Below are positions 19,400 through 31,519 of a DNA stretch of 64,000 nucleotides, piece by piece. This DNA comes from Prorocentrum cordatum (Eukaryota > Sar > Dinophyceae > Prorocentrales > Prorocentraceae): the NCBI GenBank assembly GCA_963575745.1, contig CAUYUJ010019882.1, positions 706,739 to 770,738 on the forward strand. Direction: 5' to 3'. The position numbers were made by a program, and so were the translations under genes. How positions within the stretch are numbered: the first letter of the stretch is position 1; the number at the start of each line of letters is the position of its first letter. Under the pieces are notes generated by a model. That model did not search any database. It was not told the DNA's origin and saw only the letters and a program-made list of their open reading frames with translations.

Positions 19400-21282
19400 G
19401 CCGCCGGAGCGAGCCCAGGAGGCAAGCAAATGCTGAGTTGGAGAAGCGGCTCCACGGACAAGTCAGGGCTTCCATAAAGAAAGACAGGGCGGATTGGCTC
19501 GACCAAGAGTTGGAGAATAGAGACTGGGAGCCTGTGCGCAAACTTCGGAAGCCTCGCGGCGCGACCCTGGGGCGCCTCTGGGACGTGCGCGGCAAGACAG
19601 TTGACAGCGACGAGCGGGCGCAGACGCTCGCAGAATACTTCGCTGCAGTGCAATGGGTCGTGCGACCTAAGACAGCATTGTACGGCGCAGACTTGCTGGT
19701 GCCGCTACTGCCAGTGTCGGATGGCCCAATCACGGCAGAGGAAGTCTGCGCAGCAGCGCACTCGCTGAAACGACACCGCGCTGCTGGCAAGGATGGTGTG
19801 CCAGCCGAGTTTTGGAAGGCCATTTGTTTCAAGGACACGCCTGCGTGCAAATGGGCAGCACTGCTGTGCAACAAGTGCTGGGCGGAGTCGTCGGTCCCAC
19901 AGGAGTGGCACGAATTGGTGGTCACAGCCATCTTCAAAAAGGGGGACACCTCAGATTGCTCCAACTACAGACCCATATCGCTTGTACCCATCCAGTACAA
20001 GCTCTACGCTACGATACTGCTTGCGCGCCTCAAGGCCGCTGGCGCGGAGGACCGTATTTGGGGCACGCAGTTCGGCTTCCGCTCGGGGCGGGGCACCACT
20101 TATCGCCAGGCACTTAATCGAAGATGCCATGGACGCTGGCTCAAGACGCCTTCTTCTGCCTGCGCTAGACTGGGCCAAAACTTCGACAGTGTATCGCCAA
20201 ACACGCTTCTGCAAGCTTTGACGCGCTTCGGAATCCCGGAGAGGTTCGCATCTGCAGTGCGAGGGATCTACACGAACAAGAGTTTTCGCGTCATGGACAC
20301 CGGTGCGACTTCCGATTCTTGACCACAGGCTTTTGGCATTTCGAAAGGGTGTCCGTTGTCTCCTTTCTTGTTTTCGATGTTGATGAGCGTGCTGATGCAT
20401 GCTGCGACACGTAACTTCGAATATTTTGGGCTACAAAAGCACAGCGTTCTTCCGATCAGCGAACTTGTTTATGCGGATGACACACTTCTCGTTGGTGCTG
20501 ACCAAGTGTACGTACACCAATTGATGGACTGCGTGCGGGAGGCTGGGGAACACTACGGCCTATCCTTCAACTAGGGCAAGCTTGAAATACTGTCGGTACG
20601 ATGTCAATCGCAGCTACTACGACCAGATGGCGGAGTCATACCGCAAAGGGACAGTATGGTATACTTGGGTGGACTTCTCTGTGCCGACGGGAGCAGCGGC
20701 CCTGAGCTCTGCAGGAGGATAGGAATGGCGCGCAGAGACTTTGAATCATGTGTAGAGTGTGGAAGTACATCAGATTGCCGTTGAAGAGAAATGTTGCAAT
20801 TTTTTTAATGCGTGCGTGTCTTAAATAAAATGTACTGCTTGCACACCGTATGGCTGAAGAAAACAGAGCACAATACATTAGACGCATTGCAAGCGAAAAG
20901 CTTACGCAAACTCGCCGGCATATCGCACTCGTACAGTAGCCGAGTCACGAAAAGTGCAGTTTTGCGAACGTGCAAATGCCAACGGTTGAGTGCTCAATTG
21001 GCGCTGCGCCAGATGCTTCTAATGGGCAGGGTGGCCCAACTTCTTCCAGAGAGCAGTGCTGTTCGACGATGTGTGTGTGTGTGTGTGTTCGGGCCGGGGA
21101 CGTTTGGCTTACGCTGGCCAGGCGGTCGCCGCAAGCGTGGCAGGCCGAGGAGCTCCTGGAAGAGAAAGGTCTTCGAGATGTCACGCGTGGCAGCTGGTGG
21201 TAAGGAAGCCTTAATCCGATTATGGCGTGGGAGAGCCGGCGCGTGGCAAGCCATGCCCAAACAGTTTAGCTCGCAGTTGTGA
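19400..21282 (+). pseudogene. Decayed LINE (non-LTR retrotransposon) reverse transcriptase
   Basis: Reads in order: N-terminal linker (DWLDQELENRDWEPVRKL), finger motifs (HRAAGKDGVPAEFWK, YRPISLVPIQYKLYA), TQFGFRSGRGTT, catalytic motif A (LDWAKT...FDSVSPNTLL, split between two frames near 20120-20190), then GISKGCPLSPFLFSMLM, catalytic motif C (ELVYADDTLLVG), the thumb, and a C-terminal RRKRGRPRSSWKRK segment. It is broken by at least two frameshifts (about 20110 and 20180), stops at about 20320 and 20572 and others near 20785-20825, and carries a (GT)n run at 21068-21090. Its left end abuts a MITE. No target duplication or poly(A) tail was identified. It is non-functional. Confidence 0.85.
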
Positions 21283-21289
21283 TCTCCTC

Positions 21290-22000
21290 TCCCTCCCCCT
21301 CTCCCTTCGTCGTCGTCGTCGTCGTCCTCCTCCTCCTCCTCCTCCCTCTTCCTGCCAGCGAGGCAGCTTTAGTAGTTCTCGCCGTTGCAGAGGTCGGTGC
21401 CGCAGTTTTCAGGCTTGCCCGGCACGACGCGTTTCACCGAATTCGTTGCCAAGGCACCTGTGATGTGCACGGCTTTCTCTCTCTCTCTCTCTGTCCTCGT
21501 CAGTGTTGTCCTCCTCTTTCTCCTCCTCGTCCTTGTACTCGTCCTCATCGTCTTCCTTGCATTTTGCTCCCTCCTCGCCGTAGTCGTCCTCCTCCTCCTC
21601 ATCCTCCTCCTCCTCATCCTTCTTCCCTCGCCCCCACGCGGGCCCCAAGGATGGCCCGAAGAAGCCCTCCAATGCCATCCCCTTGATCCCAAAGATCTCT
21701 CCGTTCACCCGTGTTGCCCGCTTTGTTTCACTATATGTAGCTGTCTCTTCGTCCTTTTTTCTCGTCAGCTCTCATTTGCAATGCAAAATTTCTGAATGGG
21801 CTGGTGGGGATATGTGGGGATCCGCAAAGCGTGAAGAATTCCAACGCTATTAATCATTTTCGCGGGGAGGAGGAGGCGGAAGAGGAGGACGCTGAGCACG
21901 AGGAGGCTGAGGAGGAGAAGGAGGAGAAGGAGGAGGAGGAGGGGGGAGAGGAGGGGGGAGGAGGGGGAAGAAGAGGATGGGCGGGGAGGTCATCCCCACT
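21290..22000. repeat. TCC/GTC/CT then GGA microsatellites
   Basis: GTCGTC/TCCTCC (21305-21350), (CT)n (21475-21500), TCCTCC (21505-21620) and GGAGGA (21865-21975), separated by short unique spacers. Nothing coding is supported. Confidence 0.8.
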
Positions 22001-23350
22001 CCTCCACTTCTTCCCCCTTTACACCCTTTCCGGTTCGCACTCTCACCCCGCCCAGCCCTGTCCGCCTGGCCTCCACTCTCTTCCTTCCCTTTCCTCTCCC
22101 GGTCCTTCGTCCCCAGGAGGGGCGAGAGAAGGGAGTGCAAGCGAGGGAGAGATGGGAGAAAACTAGCAACAAAAACAAAAAACACAGGAAGTAGGATATG
22201 ACAGTGAAGCCTGGGATGGAAGCAGCGGCTCGTTCCCCCTTTTTCGGGCTCTCCCCCTCCCCCACCGTTCCCTCTTTGTACATCTCCGCTCCTCTCCCCG
22301 CCCTCTCTGCCTCTCCCACTCCCCCTCTTCGAGAGGGTGCGCGAACTGCTGCGTGACCCCTAACGGTCACAAGCTGCGCATTTGTGATGAACCCGCTGCC
22401 GAACCTAGATTTGTCATGACATGACGGACACGCGGCTGTTCACGAATGAAGGTCGCGTGGTGGGACTGAATGTCCCCTACGGAGCTCGAAGCTGGCGGAT
22501 TTAAGTCCTACGGAGCTCGAGCTGCACGGAACCGTGCGTGCTCGCTCCAGCACCCCTCTCAGGAGCTCGGACCGGCGAAGATCCTGGAGCAGGCTTTTTC
22601 CTTGGCCTTGTCCATGCGGAGGACCGAAAACTGACCAACCATGCAGCGGACCGACAAGCGGCAAGGCTTGCCTCGTCACTTTTCGGTCTGCCGCTTGGCT
22701 TGTCACTTCTCGATCTGCGGCATGGCTTGCCGCGCGTGAGCTGGCACAGGCTGGCGGGGGGGGGGACGTGGATGTTGGCCCCTCCCTTCTGGGCTTCGGG
22801 TACCATTATGTCTCTCCTTGCTGGTTTGTGCTGTCTCTGTTTTTGGGAGGTGGTCCTTACTCGGAAACAAGCGTTATCGCAAAGACTGTCGAAGCTGGTC
22901 GCAACGGCGCCCGACGAAGACCCATTGAGGGGAAGAGAACGGGGACAATGACCAAGACTGAACGCGGAAGCGTCGTGGCAATCTTGGTCACCGTCCATCT
23001 TGGCCAGCGTCAAGTCCGCTTCTTCCCTCGAAGCCAGGGCGGTAGGGCCAAGGGAACGCATTGGAGTAAGAAGAGGGCGCCATGCATTCTGGGGCGCCTC
23101 TCGACGAGGCGCACACGCTGGAAGGCATCCCGAGGCTGGAAAAAACTGCCGAGAACAGACGAAAACGTCCGAGAACTTCTAACCTCCAGCCCCTTTCGCT
23201 GGCCGCCCACGCGTCCTGGTTGGTGAGGTTCAGCATAAGCTCGTTGATGGTCGGGCGGGTGTTAAAGGGGGGGTGACCTAAAGGTGGGGTGAAGAAAGGG
23301 CCCTTTAGGGCCCCTTTCGGACCCCCATTGGCCCTCCCCGTTAGGTCAGC
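22001..23350. other. Unassigned DNA
   Basis: A C-rich tract (22000-22330) precedes ordinary sequence. CCTACGGAGCTCGA is repeated near 22475 and 22507. TTGTCACTT/TCGTCACTT repeats with CGGTCTGCCG occur at 22670-22720. Open frames exist on both strands but none resembles a known family. Confidence 0.3.
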
Positions 23351-23353
23351 CCC

Positions 23354-23458
23354 TTAGCACCCGCCCGAGATGGGCAGCTCCAGGAGCATCCCGGTGATCT
23401 TCTGTGCCTCCGCTCCCACAGGCGCCCGCCCGTCCAGCACCCTCCGGTAGGGCTCGAG
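23354..23458 (-). CDS. Terminal exon-like island with MLLE (PABC) motif
   Basis: After a CTGTCTAG acceptor (23460-23459) 34 codons run to a TAA at 23356-23354. They include EPYRRVLDG and then AQKITGMLLELP, an excellent match to the core KITGMLLE of the poly(A)-binding-protein C-terminal (MLLE) domain, which binds PAM2 peptides. Only the second half of the domain is present. (GTC)n microsatellite, (GAC)n on this strand, lies directly upstream, so the rest of the gene, if any, would be beyond an intron at higher coordinates. No RRM exon was found, so a full PABP gene is not claimed. The short length leaves chance or a retained fragment possible. Confidence 0.4.
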   Translation of the reverse strand, partial: LEPYRRVLDGRAPVGAEAQKITGMLLELPISGGC

Positions 23459-23465
23459 CTAGACA

Positions 23466-23555
23466 GTGATTCTCGTTGTCGTGTTGCTTCTGTTTTTCGT
23501 CGTCGTCGTCGTCGCTGTCCTCGTCGTCGTCCTCGTCGTCGTCGTCGTCCTCGTC

Positions 23556-23588
<33 letters not shown>

Positions 23589-23929
23589 TGTCGTCATCGT
23601 CGTCGAGGTCGTCGTCGTCGTCGAGGTCGCGGTCGTCGTCGAGGTTGTCGTCATCGGTGAGGCTCGAGGTCGTTGTCGTAGTCGTCGTTATCGTCGTCCT
23701 CGTCGTCGTCGTCGTTGTTGTCGTCGTCGTTGTCCTCGTCTTCGTCGTCGTCCTCATCGTCGTCCTAGTCCTCGTCGTCGTCGTCTTCGTCGTCCTCGTC
23801 GTCGGTCGTCGTCGTCGTCGTCGTCGTCGGTCGTCTGTCGTCGGCGTCGTCGTCGTCCTCGTCGAGGTCGTCGTCGTCGTCGTCGAGGTCGTCGTCGTCG
23901 TCGTCGAGGGTCGAGGTCGTCGTCGTAGC

Positions 23930-23960
<31 letters not shown>

Positions 23961-24125
23961 GTCGTCGTTGTCCTCGTCGTCGTCGTCGAGGTTGTCGTCG
24001 TCGTCGTCGAAGTCGTCGTCATCATCGTCGTCGAGGTCGTCGTCGTCGTCGTCGTCGAGGTCGTCGAGGGTCGGGGTCGTCGTCGTAGTCGTCGTCGTTG
24101 TCGTCGTCGTCGTCGTCGCCGCCGC
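23466..24125. repeat. (GTC)n microsatellite, 0.65 kb
   Basis: GTCGTCGTC with GTCGAGGTC and GTCCTC variants. Arg-, Val- or Ser-rich ORFs on plus and Asp/Thr-rich ORFs on minus are artefacts. Confidence 0.95.
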
Positions 24126-25015
24126 CGCCGCTTCCCGCCACGCCCGTGGCGGCCGCCAGTCGTGCTGGGCCAAGGGCTCCCTGGGCCATGGGCTTCTTGG
24201 GCTGGAAACCAAGGATTCAGGTCATCGGCGTTGGGTACGGTCGGACTTGGGACAGAATGACATCCTTCAACAACGTGAGACCCTCCGCCGGCCCAGAGGG
24301 AAGAACCCTCGAGGGTGCCCTCCCCCAGGATGCACGAGAACATGCAACAAACACGAAGAACATTAGGGCATCCTCCCCGAACCGACCTCGATCTTATACC
24401 TCGGTCCGACTGTAAGGCTTCGGGCAATCGGCTTTGGGTAAGACTGTCTCGTTCTGCCTAAATTCCGCATGTGCTGCAAAACTAAGTCGAAACGAAAACT
24501 GTCCACGAAAATACCAAAACACCGCTTAGCTCGAGCTCTCCCCTCCAGGGCGTGCTCCAGCACCGTCCGCCGCTCCACAACATCCCCCGCCCCTCCCTCC
24601 TCTGCAGCCGAGATTTTGTCAACATGAGCCTCGGACGGAAACGAAAGATAAGCCCTTCATATTTTCCCCCAGTGTGGTAAGGATTTGTGTTCTGCGCCAA
24701 GCCCCAGAAGCCAAAGAGCACATGCTCCCTTCCGTTCGTTCCCGGGCCGTGTCTAGTTCGATGCCCTGGCAGCGGGCCAACGGACCAACGCGCCCAGGAG
24801 CCGAGGGAAGAAAACTGGAGAGGATAACCCCGCGGTGCCAGGCGTGGGAAAACGGCTGTAAGTGGCGGGACAAGCAACCCAAACAAAACCAACTGCAGGG
24901 CACAGGGCTGGGCAATGTGGTACGAGCGGACAGCGCCGAAGGATCCATATCAACTGCCAGCAGGAAAATTAACACCAACTGCCCCAGAAGGGAGGAAGGG
25001 GGGGTGCGGGGATGA
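24126..25015. other. Unassigned DNA with one foldback-element arm
   Basis: No gene is recognised. At about 24484-24530 the sequence AAGTCGAAACGAAAACTGTCC, then CACGAAAATACC and AAAACACCG, matches the right arm of the foldback element at 37722-37857 (AAGTCGAAACGAAAACGGCCC). No left arm is seen, so it is a truncated copy. Confidence 0.45.
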
Positions 25016-25017
25016 GG

Positions 25018-25049
25018 CGTAAGAGGACGAAGAGGAGGAGGAAGAGGAG

Positions 25050-25090
<41 letters not shown>

Positions 25091-25262
25091 GGAAAAGGAG
25101 GAGGTAGAGGAGGAGGAGGAGGAGGAGGAGGTAGAGGAGGAGAAGGAGGAGGAGGAGGAGGAGGTGGAAGGAGGAGGGAGGAGGTAGGAGGAGAAAATGG
25201 GGGGGGAAGGACGAGGAAGGGAGGTGGAGGAAGAAGAAGAAAAGTAGGATGAGGAGGAAGAG
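25018..25262. repeat. GGA/GAAGAG microsatellite
   Basis: About 245 bp of GAGGAGGAA and related purine repeats. The adjacent minus-strand Leu-rich ORF is a by-product. Confidence 0.9.
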
Positions 25263-25399
25263 GAGGGGGAGGAGAACGACAACGACGACGAGAAGCAGGA
25301 GGGCGCAGGAGGCAAGACGAGCGAGGAGGAGCAGTGGGATAGGAGAAGTGGCAGGGGGAACGGGCGGAGAAGGGAGGGCGATCCCGATGAGGTCAGAGC

Positions 25400-25640
25400 G
25401 TGAACCCGGGAATTGTTTGAAGCGAAACCCAGGGCCCAGAACGAGGCGAAGCCTGGAATCGGCCCAGCCGCAACCCGGAACCAGGAACCGAACCCCAGAA
25501 TCTCCCAGGAGCAAGCACAGAACCGACGGCAGGCGAAACCCGAAACAAGCAGAGAAGTGAAGATCAGGAACCCTGAAAGCTAAACCCCCTCGAATCCGAA
25601 CCCTTCGACAAACCCGCGCACCACCCAAAAACGCAACGGA
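25400..25640. repeat. Degenerate GAACCC/GAAACCC repeat
   Basis: GAACCCGGGAA, GCGAAACCC, GGAACCAGGAACCGAACCCC, GGAACCCTGAA and CGAACCC recur at 10-25 bp spacing. It may be an old expanded hexamer/heptamer array. Confidence 0.5.
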
Positions 25641-25979
25641 ACTGCGCCCCGCCCTGGCGAGAATTTCCCCAGCGCCACTGGGATCCGTCGACTGAAGAAC
25701 CACGCCGTCAGATCTCTACGCGCACGCGTCGTCCTCCCAAAACATCCCTGGTTTATAGCAAAGAATCCTGCAACGGCAAACATCACGAATGAACGGATAC
25801 CCAACGACGAGACAAATCCGCACTAAGATCCGGAATAGCAGCACATCCCGAGATGACCGGCGCAAGACGAATAATAAGCAAACGTCGCCAACACCTTGCG
25901 ATTGTGACCGCCGGTCGCGACTCCCACCGGTTCCCCGCGAAAGCAAAATTTGCTCATTGTTTCCCCACCCACCTCTATC

Positions 25980-27018
25980 CCAGCGCCGCTCCCACTTTCG
26001 CGTCCTCCTCGCATCCACCCACGTGACCACGCGCCGAAACACTTTCAAAACCACGCGCGCAAACCATCCATGCGCCTCGGGTTGAAAACCGAAGCCACGC
26101 TGAGATTTCAACTTTTGAAGCAGACGCGCCCGTCCGCGAATGCATCTGACGACGCGACGACGGCGACGGTGACGTCGACGACGACGACGAGGACAAAGCG
26201 AACAAACGACAACGACAACAACGAAGGCGCCGACGGCAACCGACGGCTCGCGACCTCCGAATAACAAACAGCGCCCCCGACGACGACGACAACGACGCAG
26301 GCCGCCCCAATTAGTTCCAACCCTCGCGAGACGAGTTCATTACCAAAGCCAATCCATGATTTCATATCCACGGTGAACGCGCCCGTCCGCGAGTAGAACG
26401 CTGACAACAACAGCGACGACGACGACAAGGGCAGAAACTACAGCAACAACAACAACGACGACGACAACGAGGACAACAAGAACAACCGACGACTGGCGAC
26501 CGAGAGAAGGCAAACGAACATCGACGACAATCCCGACGCAATCCGACCTAATTTTGCCACCACCGCGCCTCGGGCGGACAACCAAAACCGCTCCGATGTT
26601 TCAGTTTTAGGGCAGGCGTGCCCGTCCGCGAATACAGCTGATGACGCAACGACGGCGGTAGCGACGTCGACGACGAATAAGACAACGCGAGCAATCGACA
26701 ACCACAACAGCAACAAACGTAACATCGACAACCGACGGGTCGCGCCCCGCGGAAACCAAACGACCGTCGACGACGACTACGACGTCAACGACGCTAGCCG
26801 CCCGGATTCGTTCACACCGTCGCGCTTCGGGTCCACTACCAAAAACAGTCCATCATATCAAATCCACAGTGAACGCGCCCGCCCGCGAGTAGGGCGCCGA
26901 CAACGACAGAGACGACGACGACGACGACGACGACGACGACAAGAACGACGGCTACAACAACAAAAAACAACAACAAAACAATAACCAGCAACAGTAACAA
27001 CAGCACAAACAACGACAC

Positions 27019-27117
<99 letters not shown>

Positions 27118-28960
27118 CCAACGACTCAATACCAAATGAGGGCAAACGACCATCGACGACAACCCCGACGCTATCCGACCTAATTTTGACATCTCCATGT
27201 CTCTAGCTGGAAACCGAAACCGCTCGATATTTCAATTTTAGGGCAGGCGCGCCCGCCCGCCAATCGAAACCCCGACGGAAACGCCAACTTGAAACCGCCG
27301 ATCTTTCGCATTGGAGGCCGTTTATAGATTCGCCGTGGTATTGTTTCCCACTCGACCCCGTCCTCGTCGTCCTCTCCTCCGCGATCCTGCTCCAAGAGCT
27401 CGTCGTCCTCCTCCTCCTCCTCCTCCTCCTCCTCCTCCTCCTCCTCCTCCTCCTCCTCTCCCTCCTCCTTCTCCGACGCCGACGTCGCCGCCTCCCCCTC
27501 CAATTCCTCGTCGCCACCTCGCAATCCTTCTCTTCTTACGCCGCTCCCACTTTCGCGTCGTCCCCGCATCCATTCGCGCGACCACGCGCCAAAACACTTT
27601 CAAAACCACTCCTGGACTTCGCAAGCCGACGCACTTTTGCCGCGACGACGACCATGCGAGGCGCCCTAATTTGAACATCCCCCATAGCTCACCTTGACTG
27701 CCAAAACCGCGCCAAAACTTCATTTTCAAACAGACACGCCCGTCAGCAAGCACGGGTGCCGAAAGCGGCGACAACGACGACAGCGGCGAGGGCGGAAGCG
27801 ACGACGACGCGGACATCGAGGAACAACGAAAACAACGACAGCGACGCCCGACAACCGCAGCCAACAAAAAGACGAACGACATTTGACGAGGTACGACGAC
27901 GACGCAAGCCCCCCTATCTGAACGTCGCCACGCCACCGGACGCAAAACAAAACCACTCCGAGACTTCATTTTAAAAGCAAACGAGCCCGCCCCCCCGCGC
28001 GGACGCTGACGCCCGCAGCGACGACCACGTCAGCGACGACGACGACGACGGCGACAAAGACAACGACGACAACGACAACGATGGCGACAACAACAACCGA
28101 CGACTGGCGACCGACGAAAACCGAGCGACCGTGCACATCAACGACAAGAAACGCCGCCCTCATTTTGCCATCCCCATGCCTCGGGTTGAAAACCAAAGCC
28201 GCGCTGAGATTTCAATTTTAGGGCAGACGCGCCCGACCGAAAAAATAGCTGATGACGCGACGACGGCGACGGCGACGGCGACGTCGACGAGGACAACGCG
28301 AACAACCGATAACGACGCGACAACAACGAAGGTACCGACGGCAACCGACGGCCCGCGACACCCGAATAACAAACAGCATCCCCGACGACGACGACAACGA
28401 CGCAAGCCGCCCCGATTAGTTCCAACCCTCGCGCCTCGAGTTGATTACCAGAGCCAATCCATGATTTCATATCCAAGGTGAACGCACCCGTCCGCGAGTA
28501 GAGCGCTGACAGCGACAGCGACGACGACAACGACAAGGACGGAAACTACAACAACATCAACGACGACAACGCAGACAACAAGACCAACGGACGACTGGCG
28601 ACCAAGAGAAGGCAAACGAACGTCGACCACAAACCCGACGCGATCCGACCTAATTTTGCCATCACCGTGCCTCGGGCTGACAACCAAAACCACTCCGATG
28701 TTTCAATTTTAGGGCAGACGCGCCCGTCCGCGAATACAACTGAAGACGCGGCGACGGCGGTGGCGACGTCGACGACGAATAAGACAACGCGAACAACCGA
28801 CAACCACAACGAGAAACGCAACGTCGACAACCGACGGGTCGCGGCCCATGGAAGACAAACGACCATCGACGACGACGACGACGACGACGACGACAACGAC
28901 ACAAGCCGCCCCAATTTGTTCACACCATCGTGCTTCGGGTCCAATACAAATCTCTCTCTC
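25980..28960. repeat. Tandem ~250-bp family with CGA/CAA microsatellite spacers
   Basis: Eleven or so units each carry a conserved core (CCTCGGGNTGANAACCAAANCC, then TTTCAATTTTAGGGCAGACG, then CGCCCGTCCGCGAATA) followed by variable ACGACGACAACGACG. Cores lie near 26075, 26330, 26570, 26830, 27200, 27690, 27930, 28180, 28435 and 28675. Successive unit variants at 26.08-26.83 kb recur in the same order at 28.18-28.93 kb, so a ~2.1-kb higher-order duplication is present. A pure (CAA)n run lies at about 27005-27120 and a TCC run at 27405-27460. Confidence 0.75.
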
Positions 28961-28994
28961 TCTCTCTCATCCCACCTTCCATTCCAGAGAATTC

Positions 28995-29165
28995 CATGAT
29001 TCCGCGCCTGCAGAAATTCCGGGTTTCGCTCCGAACCAAATTTCCGGGTTTGGTAAAAAAAAAATCCGGGTTCCGATAATAATCCCGGATTTCGCAAATC
29101 CGCTCCGTGCCGGGTTTCGGCTCAGAAAACTCCGGGTTTGGAGCGAACTCCCGGGTTGAATTCTC
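28995..29165. repeat. CCGGGTTT degenerate repeat
   Basis: TTCCGGGTTTCG, TTCCGGGTTTGG, ATCCGGGTTCCG, GCCGGGTTTCGG, CTCCGGGTTTGG and TCCCGGGTTGAA are spaced 20-35 bp apart. Confidence 0.6.
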
Positions 29166-29337
29166 GACCATCCTGAGGAGCCCGAGGAGGGGCGACCCTG
29201 CGGTCCCAGTGGAAGCTGATCGGACCCCCTCTCGAGCCCGACTGGGTCACTCGACGGTCACCTGAAGCCTAAAGAGTCGAGCCCTGTGGCGGAATGCGCT
29301 CGGAGACTGGCCAACCCCTAATCCCCTCCAGGTCAAG

Positions 29338-29745
29338 GCCCCTCCTCCTCCTCCTCCTCCTCCTCCTTCTCCTCCTCCTCTTCCGCCTTCACTCCCTCTT
29401 TCCCTCCTTCCCTCCCTCCCGCCCTCCCCCTTCCCTTCTCTCTCTCCCAGCCCCCCTCCCGCCTCCCCAATCCCCATTTCCATATCCTCCCCGTCCCCGT
29501 CCCCGTCCCATCCCCCCACTCCCCTTCCCTCTCCCACCTCCTGATCCTGCCCTCGTCCGCCCTTCCCTCCACCTCATCTGTCCCCCACCCTCTTCTCCCT
29601 GCATTGGCATGCGGGCTCTGTCATCCGCAGCTTTGCCTTTTCCTCCTCCCGTCTCCACCCACAAAATACTATTATCATCCCTCCTCCCTCCTCTGCCCTC
29701 CTCCCGTCTCCCACCCTCTTCTCTACAATTACTGAATCTGAATAC
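29338..29745. repeat. TCC/CCCTCC pyrimidine tract
   Basis: TCCTCC followed by CCCTCCC, CCCCGTCCCCGTCC and similar. No coding support on either strand. Confidence 0.8.
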
Positions 29746-29860
29746 TACTCTCCCTCTTCCCCTGATGACGGCCTGGGAGTGTCCGACCCCCCCCGTACTG
29801 TTTTTTTACACACAGGTTTCCCCGGAGTTGGTTTTCGCCTGCATTGTTTTCCAAAATGCT

Positions 29861-30046
29861 GCTCTCGCTGAGGCGCCGGCCTCGTTTTCGGGCCCCGCTC
29901 GTTCCGAATCGTGTTCCCGCTGCAGCGCTGGCCTCATTTCCGTGCTTCCGCTCGTTCCGAATCGTGCTCCCGCTGCAGCGCTGGCCTCATTTCCGCGCTT
30001 CCGCTCGTTTCGACTCGTGCTCCCGCTGCAGCGCTGGCGTCATTTC
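29861..30046. repeat. 53-bp tandem repeat, 4 copies
   Basis: TGCAGCGCTGGCCTCATTT recurs at 29921, 29974 and 30027, with a diverged first copy at 29869 (TGAGGCGCCGGCCTCG). Each unit continues CGCTCGTTCCGAATCGTGC. The first copy is preceded by TTTTCCAAAATGCTGCTCTCGC, the opening of the dispersed GCGCCGCGC family at 30.5 kb, so the array probably grew from one of its units. Confidence 0.8.
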
Positions 30047-30489
30047 CCGTGCCATGCCACGGCATGCAATGCAATGCTAGGTTGATACTACGCTTTGCGG
30101 TGCTCTTCTACGCCATGCCATGCCGTGCTCTACAATGCATCGCGTACCCTTTCGGGATCATTGCCCTGCTCGACATCCGACTGTGCGAGTCGAGAGGGGA
30201 TCTGCGCCATGGTAAGGAATGGGAGGGAGGGGTAGGATGTCAGATATGACGCGAGCGCACCTAGCTTGCCCTCCCCCCCTCCCCCTGACCCCATTCCCCC
30301 ATCCCCCATGCCCCCCTCCCTCCTCTTTCCCTCCCGCCTCCTCCTCCTCATCCTCCATACCTTTCCTCATACAAAATTCATCCTGCCGCACCCACAGCGG
30401 TGACAGTACATGGGGATGGGCCGGGCGCTTCGCGAGAGACTTCGTCAACATGTGCGATTCTGTGGCTTGAAGCTTGTAGCAGATACACG

Positions 30490-31440
30490 GATGTACGGGT
30501 CCTTTTAATGAGGCGCTCGCCTTAGCACCGCGTGCATTCTCTATATATTGCAACAATTAAACTGCTTCTCGCCTCAACGCAGCGAGCATTCATTCGAGAC
30601 ATGTCAAAAACTGCCTGCGACAAGGCTTGCTGGCGCAAAAACCAGAAAACCATTGCCGGTTCTCTGATGATTTAACCAGCACATGGGGTGGTTTACAGCC
30701 ATGCCGCGCCCACGCGGCAAGAAAAATCCGGTGGGCAGCGCAAAGGCCGTGTCGTGTGCGAAAGGCGAGATCGTCTGGATGGAGGGCGGCTCCTGAGCGA
30801 AATTGGTCTCTCCCCCTAGCGCCGCGCACATCTGTCACAACCATGCGCCAGTTACACGGATGCAGGGGGGGGGTCAAGACGTGGCTCTCGCCTTCGCGTC
30901 GCGCACATTCGCCTTACAAGATTGCAGAAGCTGCGCGAATAGGCGCAATTCGTTACACGAAGTTACACGAGAAGGCCCCATTCGAAGAACCGCCCTCATT
31001 CAATGGGGGCGGTCCCTTTTCGAAATGGGACTCTCGCCTCAGCGCCGCGCATATTCGTCTGAACAGACTGCCGCAGCTACGCGATGGGAGTGCGGCTTGG
31101 GGCCCTCGTCGTAGCGCCGCGCACATGCGAATCAAATGTAACCAGTGCAAACATAAAGGACGGTTACTTTTCATAATGGGACTCTCGCATTATGGCTGCG
31201 CGCACTCGTCATCACAGCCCCGACCAGTTACAAGGACGGAGAGCGTTTCGTTTTCAATCTGGATCTCTCGCTAAAGCGCCACAGCAACTAAAACGATGGA
31301 GAGCGGCTCCTTTCCAAATGCTACTCTCGCTAGAGACCCCCCAAAACTCAACGACGGATGGGAAGGGGGGGCGGTTCCTTTAAAAAAGGGGCTCTCGCCT
31401 CAACGTGACACCTCCTTTTCAAAACGGAGCTCGTGTCTGC
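30490..31440. repeat. Cluster of dispersed repeat units (CTCTCGCCTCAGCGCCGCGCAC family)
   Basis: About ten diverged units follow the pattern TTTTCAAAATGGGACTCTCGC, then CTCAGCGCCGCGCACATTCG, then an A-rich segment, then GCTACACGGATGGAGGGCGG. Spacing is 75-130 bp. The family recurs in the same orientation at 47830-48330 and in the opposite orientation at 49755-50110 and 52000-52100. No ORF or terminal repeats were seen, so it behaves like a satellite or SINE-sized dispersed repeat. Confidence 0.65.
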
Positions 31441-31519
31441 ATGGCAGGCACACATGACATTCGTCTTCAAAGGGGCACGTCTTGTGATGAAAGGAAGGAC
31501 TTGGGACTGGTCCTTATCC

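Noticed and set aside
22501-23061. 186-codon minus-strand ORF
   Set aside because: Overlaps equally long plus-strand ORFs, uneven composition, no recognised motif.
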